Below, one piece after another: positions 35,837-45,328 of a stretch of 56,362 nucleotides of DNA. A model generated the notes under the pieces. It made no database searches, was not told the origin of the DNA, and saw only the letters and a program-made list of their open reading frames with translations. Source of the stretch: Marinitoga sp. 38H-ov (GTDB lineage Bacteria > Thermotogota > Thermotogae > Petrotogales > Petrotogaceae); NCBI RefSeq assembly GCF_011057715.1, contig NZ_LNGH01000014.1, forward strand, positions 1 to 56,362, written 5' to 3'. The translations under genes were made by a program, and so were the position numbers. Position 1 is the first letter of the stretch. Every line of letters starts with the position of its first letter.

Positions 35837-37573
35837 TTATCTCCTTATATTATTTTTATATTCATACATTCTTTTATCTGCGACTTCCAATAATATATCT
35901 ATATCTTTACCATCCTCTGGAAAAATCGCAATACCAAAACTAGATGAAATTTTTAAAGATATGTTCTCATACTCAAATTTATCTTCAAATAATTTATTTA
36001 TTTTATCTATAACTTTTTGTGCTCCTTGTAAATCAGAATTAGCTAAAGCAATAATAAATTCATCTCCTCCTAATCTTGCGAAAATATCACTTTCTCTCAA
36101 TATACTAGATATTTTTTTTGTGAAAAATTTCAAAACTTCATCTCCTATATTATGTCCGTAGCTATCGTTTATAGATTTAAATTTATTAATATCTAAGAAA
36201 ATAAACGCTATTTTCTGATAATTTCTTTTAGAAATTTTTATTATATCCTTTATTTTATACATAAAAGATTGTCTATTATATATCTTTGTTAAATAATCAT
36301 ATTCAGCAGCTTGACGTAATTTATCATCAGCATTTAATTTCCATAATAAAAATTCTAAATTTGTTTTTATTATTTTTGCAAAGTTAATTTCATAGTTTTC
36401 AAAAAAATGGTCATATGTATCTAATGTAATTGCCCCATATAAATTATTATTTACAACTAATGGAATATATAACGTTTCATTTATCATATTAATTTTTCCA
36501 AATTTTTCAAATATTTTTTTATCTTCAGATGTATAATTATATTCATCTTTCCAATTCTTTACAATAAACGGTTCCAATTTTCTTAACTTATTTATTTTCC
36601 CATCTAACCTAACATTTTTAAATAAATTAATATCATATCCCTTCATAGCCTTATATATATATCTATCTTTTTCTAATAAAACAAATGATCCTGCTTGAGC
36701 ATGAGGAACAATTTCAACTAAACTATCTATAATTTTTTTATAAATATTATATGAATTATCAAAATTTAATAATTCAGTGGATAAGTTAAAAAATTCATTT
36801 ATAAATATATTTTCATATTCAATTCTTTCTAAATATCTTCTTTCATCAGTAATATCTACTCCAAAGGAAATAACCTGATTAATTTTATCATTTTCTTTTA
36901 TATAATTATTTCTCCATGATATTAATCTTTTTTCTCCCTTTTTATTAATAATCTCATTTTCATAGTTATCAATATATTTTATTTTCCCCATTAAAATATC
37001 AAAAAAAACTTTTTCCACATTATTTTTAATTTCTTTTGGTATAAAGTTTTCAAACCAATTTAATCCAATAGCTTCTTCTCTAGAAACATGTAGTATTTCT
37101 AAAGCTTTTTCATTAATATCTCTTATGCAACCATTTTTATCAAGAACAACATTAATTGTAGGAGATAAATTAAAATATTTTTCAAATTTCTTTTTTTCAT
37201 AATTTAAAGCATTTTCTATTTTCTTTCTTTCGGTAATATTATAATCAATTTCTTGAATAATATAGGTATCTTTGTAAATTATAGGGGAGATATGGGATTC
37301 TACCCATATTATTTCATTATTTATTTTTATCTTTTTTTCAAAAATCTTTACTACTTCATTATTTTTAATTGATTCATTTATTCTATTTAAAATATCAATT
37401 TCTGGTTCAAAAATCAATGAATCATATGAAATTCCATTCATTTTTTCTGGAGATGAAAATCCATACAATAAAGCTGCCGCTTTATTAGCTTTTATTAATT
37501 TTAAATTTTTATCCCAATATATTACAGCATGTTCAGAATTTTCAAATAGATGTTTACATACAGTATCATCCAT
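35837..37573 (-). CDS. PAS-PAS-GAF-GGDEF diguanylate cyclase (578 aa)
   Basis: Two PAS domains (about residues 1-120 and 125-240; 'NAVIYWDKNLKL'-type core, then 'PTINVVLDKNGCIRDINEKA'), a GAF-like domain (about 260-405) and a C-terminal GGDEF domain. RLGGDEF has the catalytic signature at 502-506, preceded five residues earlier by RESD, the RxxD inhibitory site for c-di-GMP. No membrane segment is evident, so it is a cytosolic sensor. It makes c-di-GMP from GTP. It is first in a tight gene run with the alpha-2-macroglobulin, so c-di-GMP sensing and envelope defence may be coexpressed. Confidence 0.92.
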   Translation of the reverse strand: MDDTVCKHLFENSEHAVIYWDKNLKLIKANKAAALLYGFSSPEKMNGISYDSLIFEPEIDILNRINESIKNNEVVKIFEKKIKINNEIIWVESHISPIIYKDTYIIQEIDYNITERKKIENALNYEKKKFEKYFNLSPTINVVLDKNGCIRDINEKALEILHVSREEAIGLNWFENFIPKEIKNNVEKVFFDILMGKIKYIDNYENEIINKKGEKRLISWRNNYIKENDKINQVISFGVDITDERRYLERIEYENIFINEFFNLSTELLNFDNSYNIYKKIIDSLVEIVPHAQAGSFVLLEKDRYIYKAMKGYDINLFKNVRLDGKINKLRKLEPFIVKNWKDEYNYTSEDKKIFEKFGKINMINETLYIPLVVNNNLYGAITLDTYDHFFENYEINFAKIIKTNLEFLLWKLNADDKLRQAAEYDYLTKIYNRQSFMYKIKDIIKISKRNYQKIAFIFLDINKFKSINDSYGHNIGDEVLKFFTKKISSILRESDIFARLGGDEFIIALANSDLQGAQKVIDKINKLFEDKFEYENISLKISSSFGIAIFPEDGKDIDILLEVADKRMYEYKNNIRR

Positions 37574-37640
37574 AATATTCCCCCAAATATTAATATATAT
37601 ATAAATTATAATATATATAAATTATATCATAAATAAAGAA

Positions 37641-37666
37641 AAATGAATGGGAAATCCCATTCATTT
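37641..37666 (-). terminator. Terminator after deoD
   Basis: AAATGAATGGGA and TCCCATTCATTT form a 12-bp stem with a two-base loop; on the minus strand it is followed by TTCTTTATTT. It lies just after the purine nucleoside phosphorylase stop. Confidence 0.8.
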
Positions 37667-37669
37667 AGA

Positions 37670-38380
37670 TTAAGCCATTTCCAATGCTATTTTCATCATA
37701 TTAGTGAATGATTTCATTCTTTCTTCACTAGTTGTTGCCTTCATAGTAACTAAAGAATCAGAAACTGTTAATAAACAGGCAGCATTTTTTCCAGTAACTT
37801 GTGCATTAGCAAATAATGCAAAAGATTCCATTTCAACAGCTATACATCCGTAATTATCTCTAATTTTTTTATAATCATCAAAATTTTGTCTATAAAACAC
37901 ATCTGAACTGTGAATTCTTCCTTTGTGAATTGGTATATTTAAACTTTTTGCAGCTTCTTCTAATCTTTTGTTTAATTCACTTGAAGGTTTTAAAATATTA
38001 TCTTCTATACCTGCCATAACTTTAGCATAAGTAGATTCACTATATGAATCTTCAACTAAAATAACATCGTATAAATCTATTTCTTCTGAGTAAGCACCAC
38101 AAGAACCAACTCTAATAATATTTTGAACATCGTAAAATTTAAATAATTCATATGAGTAAATACCAATACTTGGCATACCCATACCACTACCCATAACACT
38201 TATTTTTTTACCTTTATATGTTCCTGTAAACCCAAACATATTTCTAACTGTATTAAATAAAACAGGGTTTTCTAAAAAATTTTCAGCAATAAATTTTGCT
38301 CTTAATGGATCTCCAGGCATTATAACAGTTTCTGCAATAATTCCTTTTTTATCAACTTCAATATGTGGTGTTGGTATCAT
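37670..38380 (-). CDS. deoD: Purine nucleoside phosphorylase, DeoD type (236 aa)
   Basis: Cleaves purine nucleosides with phosphate to free base and ribose 1-phosphate. Family blocks: VIMPGDPLRAKFIAE (phosphate-binding), MGSGMGMPSIGIYSYELF, RVGSCGAY and VEMESFALFA (ribose and base contact Met-Glu-Ser). The C-terminal SDSLV motif contains the catalytic Asp. Length matches hexameric DeoD. ATG follows AAGGAGG. It belongs to the same salvage theme as the guanine riboswitch-permease unit at 50.8-52.4 kb. Confidence 0.96.
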   Translation of the reverse strand: MIPTPHIEVDKKGIIAETVIMPGDPLRAKFIAENFLENPVLFNTVRNMFGFTGTYKGKKISVMGSGMGMPSIGIYSYELFKFYDVQNIIRVGSCGAYSEEIDLYDVILVEDSYSESTYAKVMAGIEDNILKPSSELNKRLEEAAKSLNIPIHKGRIHSSDVFYRQNFDDYKKIRDNYGCIAVEMESFALFANAQVTGKNAACLLTVSDSLVTMKATTSEERMKSFTNMMKIALEMA

Positions 38381-38530
38381 ATTAACTCCTCCTTATCTAT
38401 ATTAGCTTATCTATTATACAACTATTTATTTAAGAAGAAAATTCAAAAGTAAGAAATTTTTATAAATTTATCATATAAGTACTAAATTTATGATAAAATA
38501 TATAAGATAATAATTTGTGAGGTGTTATTA

Positions 38531-39061
38531 TTGATTAGATTATTTCTTATGTTTTTTAAAATTTCTGCTTTAGCTCTAGGTGGTGGATATGCCATGATAC
38601 CAGTTATGCTAAAAAATTTAACTTCAAATAACCTAATTACTGAAGAAGAATTCAAAGAAATTTTATCTATAGCTCAGGCAATGCCTGGACCCATAGCTTT
38701 TAAAGTATCATGGTTAATTGGAAAAAAAATAAATGGAATATACGGAGCATTAATAACTTCTTTAGGGATATTAATTCCACCATTTTTCAGTATAGTTTTA
38801 GTAGCTTCCATATTAAAGAAGTATTCAAATAATAATTATGTATTAGCTTTTACAAAAGGTGCTTATGCTTCTTTAATAGGTATGGTTACAGGTATTTTAG
38901 TTGATTTTATAAAAACCACTAAAAAAAAGATATTTGATATTATAATAATTATTTTATCAACTATAATCATGTATTTTTTCCCAAAATATACAGTAATAAT
39001 ATTTTTTTCTTCCATAATTTTATTTTATTTTTTAGAAAAAGGATATGGTAAAAATGTTTAA
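38531..39061 (+). CDS. Chromate transporter (CHR) half-protein, first subunit (about 176 aa)
   Basis: A short CHR protein of about six membrane segments with the paired motifs LALGGGYAMIPVML and AQAMPGPIAFK, as in the N-terminal half of ChrA. The best start is TTG at 38531 behind a GAGGTG site; an in-frame GTG at 38522 is an alternative and would overlap that site. The next gene overlaps it by 17 bp and encodes the other half. Such short pairs usually form a heterodimer that exports chromate or another oxyanion; the true substrate here is unknown. Confidence 0.85.
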   Translation: MIRLFLMFFKISALALGGGYAMIPVMLKNLTSNNLITEEEFKEILSIAQAMPGPIAFKVSWLIGKKINGIYGALITSLGILIPPFFSIVLVASILKKYSNNNYVLAFTKGAYASLIGMVTGILVDFIKTTKKKIFDIIIIILSTIIMYFFPKYTVIIFFSSIILFYFLEKGYGKNV

Positions 39062-39569
39062 AATGATACTGTTATTTTTTCAAATTGGATTTATATCATT
39101 TGGCGGAGGCTGGGCATCGTTAGGAATAATAAAACAACTTATATTAGAAAATAACCTATTATCCGAAAAAGCCTTGCAGCAAGCAATATCTATTTCTCAA
39201 ATGACCCCTGGTCCTGTTGCGGTAAACCTTGCTACTTACATAGGATATTTAAAATATGGGTTATTAGGAGCTACTTTGAATACTATTTTTTTAGTCATTC
39301 CTGCTATTATTTATTATTATATAGCAAAATGGCTATTAAAAAAATTCAAATTAAATAGAACAATTTTAATGCATTCTTTAAAATTAGGAACAATAATTTT
39401 AATTTTAATGACACTTTTGTCAGTATTAAAACCTGTTGTTTATACGAAAGATTTTTTAAGTGTAATTATTTCAATTTATGCTTTGATATTATTCATAAAA
39501 ACAAAAATAGATCCAATATATATAATTTTAAGTTCAGCATTTATTGGAATTATTTTTTTTCTTAGATAA
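39045..39569 (+). CDS. Chromate transporter (CHR) half-protein, second subunit (174 aa)
   Basis: The second short CHR half with FISFGGGWASLGIIKQLI and SQMTPGPVAVNLATYIGY, followed by hydrophobic segments to the end. It starts inside the 3' end of the first half in another frame, so translation is probably coupled. The start is the first ATG at 39045 or the nearby ATG at 39054. It ends at a bidirectional terminator facing folD. Confidence 0.85.
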   Translation: MVKMFKMILLFFQIGFISFGGGWASLGIIKQLILENNLLSEKALQQAISISQMTPGPVAVNLATYIGYLKYGLLGATLNTIFLVIPAIIYYYIAKWLLKKFKLNRTILMHSLKLGTIILILMTLLSVLKPVVYTKDFLSVIISIYALILFIKTKIDPIYIILSSAFIGIIFFLR

Positions 39570-39592
39570 AAAACAGGTCATGCCTGTTTTTT
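39568..39592. terminator. Bidirectional terminator between CHR pair and folD
   Basis: AAAAAACAGG, a five-base loop and CCTGTTTTTT give a hairpin with U-runs on both strands. The folD stop lies in the loop. Confidence 0.85.
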
Positions 39593-40396
39593 ATCCATTT
39601 GTATAAAAAATAATTTTGTTAAATTTTCGAATAAAATTAATGATGTAATTTCACCAACTCCACCAGGCACTTCGGTTATAAAAGCAATATCTTGAACTGA
39701 TTTCTCTACGTCTCCAATAATCTCACCATTAACAACATTTATACCTACATCAATTATTATAGAATTTTTTCTAATCATATCCTTAGTAATGAAATTAGGA
39801 TGTCCAACTGCTGATACTATAATATCAGAATTCAAAGTAATTTCTTTAATGTTTTTTGTGTGACTATGGCATATAGTAACTGTAGCATTGTTTTCTTTAT
39901 TGGATAACATAATAGAAACAGGCATCCCTACTATAACACTTCTTCCTATAACTGAAACTTTTTTCCCATCTAAATTAGTAAAGCTTTGTAATATTCTAAT
40001 TATTGAATCAGCCGTACATGGCTTTACAAAAGATTTTCCATATATTAATTTTCCTAGATTATATGGTGTAATACCCTCAACATCTTTTTTAGGATCTATA
40101 AGTAAAGATATTTCGTATGTATCAAAAGGTAATGGCTGAGATAGAAATATTCCGTTAACTTTTTTATCTTTATTTAATTCTAATATAGATTCTATTAATT
40201 TTTTCTTTGAATTTGTTTTAATTATTTCATATTCTATATTTAAATTTTTTGACATTTTTTTTTGAGAATTCAAATAAGCTAATGTGGCTTTATCTGGTTC
40301 CAAAGCCACGCTAACTAATTTTAAGTTATGCTTTTTAGAAATTTTTAAAATTTTTTCTTTTATTTTATTCGATAACGTATCAACTGATATTATCAT
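39578..40396 (-). CDS. folD: Methylenetetrahydrofolate dehydrogenase/cyclohydrolase (272 aa)
   Basis: Bifunctional enzyme interconverting 5,10-methylene-, methenyl- and 10-formyl-tetrahydrofolate. The active-site motif YLNSQKKMSKNL (Tyr and Lys of the cyclohydrolase), QPLPFDTYE and KDVEGITPYNLG are present, followed by the Rossmann part VSVIGRSVIVGMPVSIML and the C-terminal EVPGGVGEITSLIL. Length is standard. GAGGTGAGTT precedes the ATG. It follows fhs by 8 bp. Confidence 0.96.
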   Translation of the reverse strand: MIISVDTLSNKIKEKILKISKKHNLKLVSVALEPDKATLAYLNSQKKMSKNLNIEYEIIKTNSKKKLIESILELNKDKKVNGIFLSQPLPFDTYEISLLIDPKKDVEGITPYNLGKLIYGKSFVKPCTADSIIRILQSFTNLDGKKVSVIGRSVIVGMPVSIMLSNKENNATVTICHSHTKNIKEITLNSDIIVSAVGHPNFITKDMIRKNSIIIDVGINVVNGEIIGDVEKSVQDIAFITEVPGGVGEITSLILFENLTKLFFIQMDKKQA

Positions 40397-40404
40397 AACT
40401 CACC

Positions 40405-42066
40405 TCAAAACAACCCAGTTATATTACCTTTTGCATCAACATCTATCTTTTCTGCATTAGAATGCCTAGGCAATCCTGGCATTCTCATAATCTCTCCGGC
40501 TAATGCAACAATAAAACCTGCTCCGGCTGATAATTCAAAATCTCTAATTGTAAAATTATAATTACTTGGCGCTCCTAATTTTTTTGGATCATCTGAAATA
40601 GAATATTGAGTTTTTGCAACAATTACAGGTAAATGATCATATCCATATTTTTTTAGAAATTTAATCTTATTTCTTGCTGACATTTCATAATCTACATGTT
40701 TTGCTCTATATATTTCTTTGGCTAATTTAACTATTTTAACTTCTAAAGGGTCATGCCAATTGTATATTGTATTTAATTCGCTTTCAACCTCCGCAACTTT
40801 TACTATTTTTTCTGCTAAATCCAATGCACCTTCTGATCCTTTATAATATGCATCATTTATAGAAATAGGAACATTCATATTTTCAACAAAATCTATTACA
40901 TAATTAATTTCCATTTCAGTATCTGTGTCAAATTTATTTAGAGCAACCACTATAGGAATTCCAAATTTATTTAAATTTTCAATATGAACTTTTAAATTTA
41001 CAATTCCATTTCTCAAAGCCTCTAAATTTTCTTTATCATATTCTTTTACTCCTCCATTATATTTTAATGCCCTAATAGTAGCAACTAAAACAATCGCATC
41101 TGGTTTAAACCCTGCAGTAGGAGATACAAAATCCAGAAATTTTTCTGCTCCTAAGTCGGCTCCAAACCCACTCTCAGTAACAACATAATCAGAAAGCTTT
41201 AATGCCATTTTTGTGGCAATTAAAGAATTTGTCCCATGTGCAATATTAGCAAATGGCCCTCCATGGATAAATGCGGGTGTGTTTTCAATTGTTTGAACTA
41301 AATTAGGATCCAAGGCATTTTTTAATACAGCTGCTAACGCTCCTTCTATTTTTAAATCGCCTATAGTAATAGGTTTTCCATTTCTTGACCTTGCTACAAC
41401 TATATTTTGCAATCTTCTTTTTAAATCAGGAATATCTTCTGCTAAACACATTACAGCCATAATTTCAGAAGCCGCGGTAATAATAAAACCATCTTCTCTA
41501 GGATTACCATTTGAATGTCCTCCAAGAGAAACAACTATTTCTCTTAATGCCCTATCATTTATATCCATAGCTCTTTTCCAAAAAACTCTTGTTGAATCGA
41601 TATCTAACTCATTACCATATTTTATATGTGCATCAATAACTGCAGAAACAAGGTTATGGGCTGTGGTTATAGCATGAATATCTCCTGTAAAATGTAGATT
41701 TATTTCTTCCATAGGAAGAACTTGAGAATATCCACCACCAGCAGCACCACCTTTTACCCCCATGACAGGACCCAATGAAGGTTCTCTTAGTGCAACTATA
41801 GATTTTTTACCTAATTTGTTTATTGCCATAGATAATCCTATACTTGTTGTTGTTTTTCCTTCACCTGCTGGAGTTGGATTAATAGCAGTAACTAGTATCA
41901 ATTTCCCATTTTTTTTATCGCTTAATTCCTTTAAATAATGATGAGAAATTTTTGCAATATATTTTCCACATTGATGTATATATTCTTCTTCAATATCTAT
42001 ACCTTTTGCAATATCAACTATCTTCTCCATTTTTGCACTTTTTGCAATCTCTATATCATTTAACAT
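40405..42066 (-). CDS. fhs: Formate-tetrahydrofolate ligase (553 aa)
   Basis: Joins formate and tetrahydrofolate with ATP to give 10-formyl-THF, which FolD then uses. The P-loop-like [14 protein letters not shown], followed by [25 protein letters not shown] (read in two short blocks), GDIHAI and [16 protein letters not shown], are hallmarks. Length is standard. AGAGGG precedes the ATG. The gene starts only 11 bp after the chemoreceptor stop, so read-through from the chemosensory operon is likely. Confidence 0.97.
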   Translation of the reverse strand: MLNDIEIAKSAKMEKIVDIAKGIDIEEEYIHQCGKYIAKISHHYLKELSDKKNGKLILVTAINPTPAGEGKTTTSIGLSMAINKLGKKSIVALREPSLGPVMGVKGGAAGGGYSQVLPMEEINLHFTGDIHAITTAHNLVSAVIDAHIKYGNELDIDSTRVFWKRAMDINDRALREIVVSLGGHSNGNPREDGFIITAASEIMAVMCLAEDIPDLKRRLQNIVVARSRNGKPITIGDLKIEGALAAVLKNALDPNLVQTIENTPAFIHGGPFANIAHGTNSLIATKMALKLSDYVVTESGFGADLGAEKFLDFVSPTAGFKPDAIVLVATIRALKYNGGVKEYDKENLEALRNGIVNLKVHIENLNKFGIPIVVALNKFDTDTEMEINYVIDFVENMNVPISINDAYYKGSEGALDLAEKIVKVAEVESELNTIYNWHDPLEVKIVKLAKEIYRAKHVDYEMSARNKIKFLKKYGYDHLPVIVAKTQYSISDDPKKLGAPSNYNFTIRDFELSAGAGFIVALAGEIMRMPGLPRHSNAEKIDVDAKGNITGLF

Positions 42067-42077
42067 ATTATCCCTCT

Positions 42078-43373
42078 TTAATCCTCTACTGTTTTTGTTA
42101 AAGTTAATAATTTGTCCAGATTAACTTTTATTTCTGTTAATGCTTCAGAAGTTTGTTTTATACCTTCTAAAACTTCATTCATTGACAATCTTGTAGTGTG
42201 CGAGAAGCCAGCTAAAGAATCAACATTTTCTGCAAAACTTTCAACTACTTGAGAAATTGAATCTAAGGAATTTTCTACGTTAACTAATTCTTTTGCAATT
42301 TTTTCAGATAATAATACATTTGAAGTAATATTATTTTCTATTTCTTTTAACACATTTTCAGAATTTCTAGATGTATTTCTAGATTCAGTAGCTAATTCGT
42401 TTATAAGATCTGCTATTTTTGATATACCTTCTTTATCAATATTTTCTTTACTTGTTTCAATAGATGAATTTATAGACAAAATTGATACAGTATCAGAAAT
42501 ATCTTTTATTTTATCATTTAATAAAGATAGATTATTTATAAAATCCGCAATTTTTAATGTCATTTGATTCATAGATTGTATATTAGAAAAAAATTCTTTC
42601 ATGTTTAATAAAGTAGCATTTAATTCGCTTCTGCCTTCTTCTATAGAAGATGAAAAATTTTGAACTAATTCATCTAATTTTTCTATATTTTTTTGAGTAT
42701 TATTTGCGACAGATTCAATCTCACTAGCTGCAGAACTATTTTCTGCAATATATGAAGATACATTTGTTGTAAATTCTTCAATAGTTTTTATCTGTTTTTT
42801 AAAAGCTTTACCAATTGATTTACTGATAATCAAAGAAATAATAAATATAGCAAATATAAATATTACTAATATCATTATTAAATAATTTCTAGATTTCTTA
42901 AGATTTTTAAATAATTCCGAATTAGTAATTGCATGTACTAGATAATAAGTATTGCCATTTAAATCAAAACTTGAAAAGGCTGTATATATTTTTTCATTTT
43001 CATATGTATATTCATATAATCCTTTTTTATTAATTTTCATATAATCCCATAAATCGCTTAATTTTGCGTCTTTTATAATATTCAAACCAATTCTATCCTT
43101 ATTAGAATGAAATATAGTATCACCAAGATTGTTCAAAACATAATAATATCCAATACCCTCATTTGAAAATTTAAATGAAAAATTTTCTTCCGATAATTCA
43201 TTGAAATCTTTCTCAATGGCATATGATATTTCATCTATTGTAGATAAATATTCATTTAATATATCCTTTTTTACGTTATTAGAAAATATGAAATACGAAA
43301 TAGAAAAAAATATACTAGTCAGAATAATAAAAATAATTGATATTAAAATAGCATACTTTAATTCAATCTTCAT
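42078..43373 (-). CDS. Divergent methyl-accepting chemoreceptor (431 aa)
   Basis: Topology is a transmembrane helix at about residues 8-30, an extracytoplasmic sensor of about 130 residues, a second transmembrane helix at about 165-185, then a long heptad-like helical region to the end. The helical region has the chemoreceptor pattern ([20 protein letters not shown] and [15 protein letters not shown]). The hairpin tip is unusual: [18 protein letters not shown] and [16 protein letters not shown] stand where classic receptors have the strongly conserved ILALNAAIEAARAGE and VADEVRKLAERS. No clear HAMP domain. ATGA overlap with the cyclase gene; last member of the signalling operon and the probable input to it. 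Confidence 0.82.
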   Translation of the reverse strand: MKIELKYAILISIIFIILTSIFFSISYFIFSNNVKKDILNEYLSTIDEISYAIEKDFNELSEENFSFKFSNEGIGYYYVLNNLGDTIFHSNKDRIGLNIIKDAKLSDLWDYMKINKKGLYEYTYENEKIYTAFSSFDLNGNTYYLVHAITNSELFKNLKKSRNYLIMILVIFIFAIFIISLIISKSIGKAFKKQIKTIEEFTTNVSSYIAENSSAASEIESVANNTQKNIEKLDELVQNFSSSIEEGRSELNATLLNMKEFFSNIQSMNQMTLKIADFINNLSLLNDKIKDISDTVSILSINSSIETSKENIDKEGISKIADLINELATESRNTSRNSENVLKEIENNITSNVLLSEKIAKELVNVENSLDSISQVVESFAENVDSLAGFSHTTRLSMNEVLEGIKQTSEALTEIKVNLDKLLTLTKTVED

Positions 43374-44776
43374 TTTAACTCCTCCTCTGTAATTATTCTA
43401 TTTTTTCCTAATTTTTTAGCTAAGTATAATGCTGTATCTGCATTATCAATAAATTCAGTTAAACTTTTACCTTTATATTCACAACATACACCACCACTGA
43501 AAGTAATAGGTTTTATTATTCCTATTTTTTTCCAATCATATTCTCTTACCTTTTTTAATGCTCTTTCCAAAGCTACTTTTGCTTCTTGACAATTAGTACC
43601 TGGCATTATAACTAAAAATTCTTCACCACCATATCGACCAACAAAATCGTTTTCTCTCATTTCTGAATTTAATAAATTTGAAAATATTTTTAATACTTCA
43701 TCACCAACAACATGACCAAAATTATCATTTATTTGTTTAAAATCATCAATATCAAGCATAGCTATAGATAGATCGAACTTTTTTCTTTTGAAAGAAATTA
43801 ATAAATCATTTAATTTTTCTGTAATTACTTTTTTGTTATATAAATTTGTTAAACCATCTCTTTCAGATGCAGTTCTAAAATCAATAAATGAATTTAATGT
43901 TTTAAATAAAATGCTAATAGCTTCATTCAAAAAATTCATATAATATATAATATTATTTTTATTTTCAATATTTTCAAATGCTATTATACCTAAATCATTA
44001 TTATTATTTGTTATGTTAAAAATCAAAAAATCTCGCGGCATATCATTATTACTTTCATCAAAAATTCCTATATATTCCCATTTAGTTGGAGTTAATGGTT
44101 TTATTAAATTAGAAAACAAAAAGCTTTTTATACTATTTGATGAATATCTATTTTTTTCAGGAAACGAATAAACTCTACCAGAATTTGCTGAAAGTAACAT
44201 TATATGCAAACCTTCAAATAAAAAGAATTCTTTAAACAAATCATATAAATTATTGATTATATATTCTTCATCACTAACTTTATCAACAAGATCCAATACT
44301 GTAGATTTTAAAACTTCCATTTTTAACGTTTCTTCTAAAATATCAACTAATTCACTAAATGGGTTTACCCTAAATTTATAAAATTCTCTAGTCCATTCTA
44401 TTGAAAAATTATTATTTTTTATAAAATCATCTATCTTTTCAACTAAAATTTCAGATTCAATATCTTTTCTTAAAAACATATTTGCTCCACTTTTTTTTGC
44501 CCAAAATTCATTTATTGATTCATTTGCACCTGTTAAAATTAAAATACCAACTTTGGAAAAAGAACTATAACTTCTTATAAATCTACATAAATGCACACCA
44601 TTCATTTTTGGCATAACATAATCTGAAATAATAATATCTGGTAAAAACTCAAAAAACTTATTCAAACCTTCCAATCCATCTTCAGCAACTTCAACCTCAT
44701 AACCTAATTCTTCTATTTTTTTCTTTAAAAACATTTGCCAAGATGTACTATCATCAATAATCAATACTTTTTTCAT
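43370..44776 (-). CDS. REC-GGDEF response regulator diguanylate cyclase (468 aa)
   Basis: Residues 1-120 are a receiver: acidic pair IIDDS at the start, phospho-acceptor D52 in IIISDYVMPKMNG, Thr in ILILTGANE and Lys in FLRKDIE. A middle domain of about 170 residues could be GAF-like. The C-terminal GGDEF domain has GGEEF at 383-387, preceded by RENDFVGRY, so the RxxD inhibitory site is present. This is the architecture of WspR. Phosphorylation by the CheA hybrid encoded two genes upstream should switch c-di-GMP synthesis. ATGA overlaps on both sides show translational coupling. Confidence 0.92.
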   Translation of the reverse strand: MKKVLIIDDSTSWQMFLKKKIEELGYEVEVAEDGLEGLNKFFEFLPDIIISDYVMPKMNGVHLCRFIRSYSSFSKVGILILTGANESINEFWAKKSGANMFLRKDIESEILVEKIDDFIKNNNFSIEWTREFYKFRVNPFSELVDILEETLKMEVLKSTVLDLVDKVSDEEYIINNLYDLFKEFFLFEGLHIMLLSANSGRVYSFPEKNRYSSNSIKSFLFSNLIKPLTPTKWEYIGIFDESNNDMPRDFLIFNITNNNNDLGIIAFENIENKNNIIYYMNFLNEAISILFKTLNSFIDFRTASERDGLTNLYNKKVITEKLNDLLISFKRKKFDLSIAMLDIDDFKQINDNFGHVVGDEVLKIFSNLLNSEMRENDFVGRYGGEEFLVIMPGTNCQEAKVALERALKKVREYDWKKIGIIKPITFSGGVCCEYKGKSLTEFIDNADTALYLAKKLGKNRIITEEELK

Positions 44777-45327
44777 TCTTTCACCTTCTTGTTTAATAAT
44801 AATAAAAATTTATTCATTTCATCTAATGTTTTTAGATTAAATCTTTTTATTGATTTCATAGCGTTTGTTGTCATATAGGGAAATTGGGCATTTTTTTGAA
44901 TAAATATATTTGCCTTAGTACTTTCTAATATTTTAAGTCCTTCAGTGCCATCATTTCCTAATCCTCCAAGCAAAAATATATATGTATTATTATCTGCATA
45001 TAACAATAAACTTTCAAACAAATGATTAATTGATGGTGCAACAATATCTCTTTTGTTTTCAACCTTAATTGTGGAAGCACTAAAAAATACAATATCTTTT
45101 CCGCCTTCTGGTATATATATTCCCTTATCTAAAATTGTTATTTTATCTACAATATAAACTTTTTGCTTGGAAATATTTTCTATATAATTTTTAAAATTCT
45201 TTGTTTGACTTTCTAAATTATGCATCGCCAAAACAATTGGATAATTAATTTTAATATTAAATTTTAATAATTTTTTCAAAGCTTGAGGCCCTCCGGCGGA
45301 TGCACCTATTATTACCTTTAGAATAAT
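44773..45327 (-). CDS. cheB: Stand-alone CheB-type methylesterase (about 184 aa)
   Basis: CheB catalytic domain without an N-terminal receiver. The catalytic Ser is in IIGASAGGPQAL, the His in VLAMHNLE and the Asp in LGGLGNDGTEG. Ser lies upstream of the first plausible ATG/TTG in this frame (TTG at 45279). To include it translation must start near 45327 at ATT behind AAGGGG, or involve a one-base shift from the ATG at 45332, which otherwise gives M-I-L-F-stop. I therefore place the start at the ATT; this is provisional. It would remove methyl groups from the receptor. It overlaps cheA's stop region and the cyclase start. Confidence 0.78.
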   Translation of the reverse strand: MILKVIIGASAGGPQALKKLLKFNIKINYPIVLAMHNLESQTKNFKNYIENISKQKVYIVDKITILDKGIYIPEGGKDIVFFSASTIKVENKRDIVAPSINHLFESLLLYADNNTYIFLLGGLGNDGTEGLKILESTKANIFIQKNAQFPYMTTNAMKSIKRFNLKTLDEMNKFLLLLNKKVKE

Positions 45328-45328
45328 A

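Noticed and set aside
35775-36161. Plus-strand ORF over the GGDEF/A2M junction
   Set aside because: Opposite to a confirmed GGDEF domain and the A2M signal peptide; no start signals.
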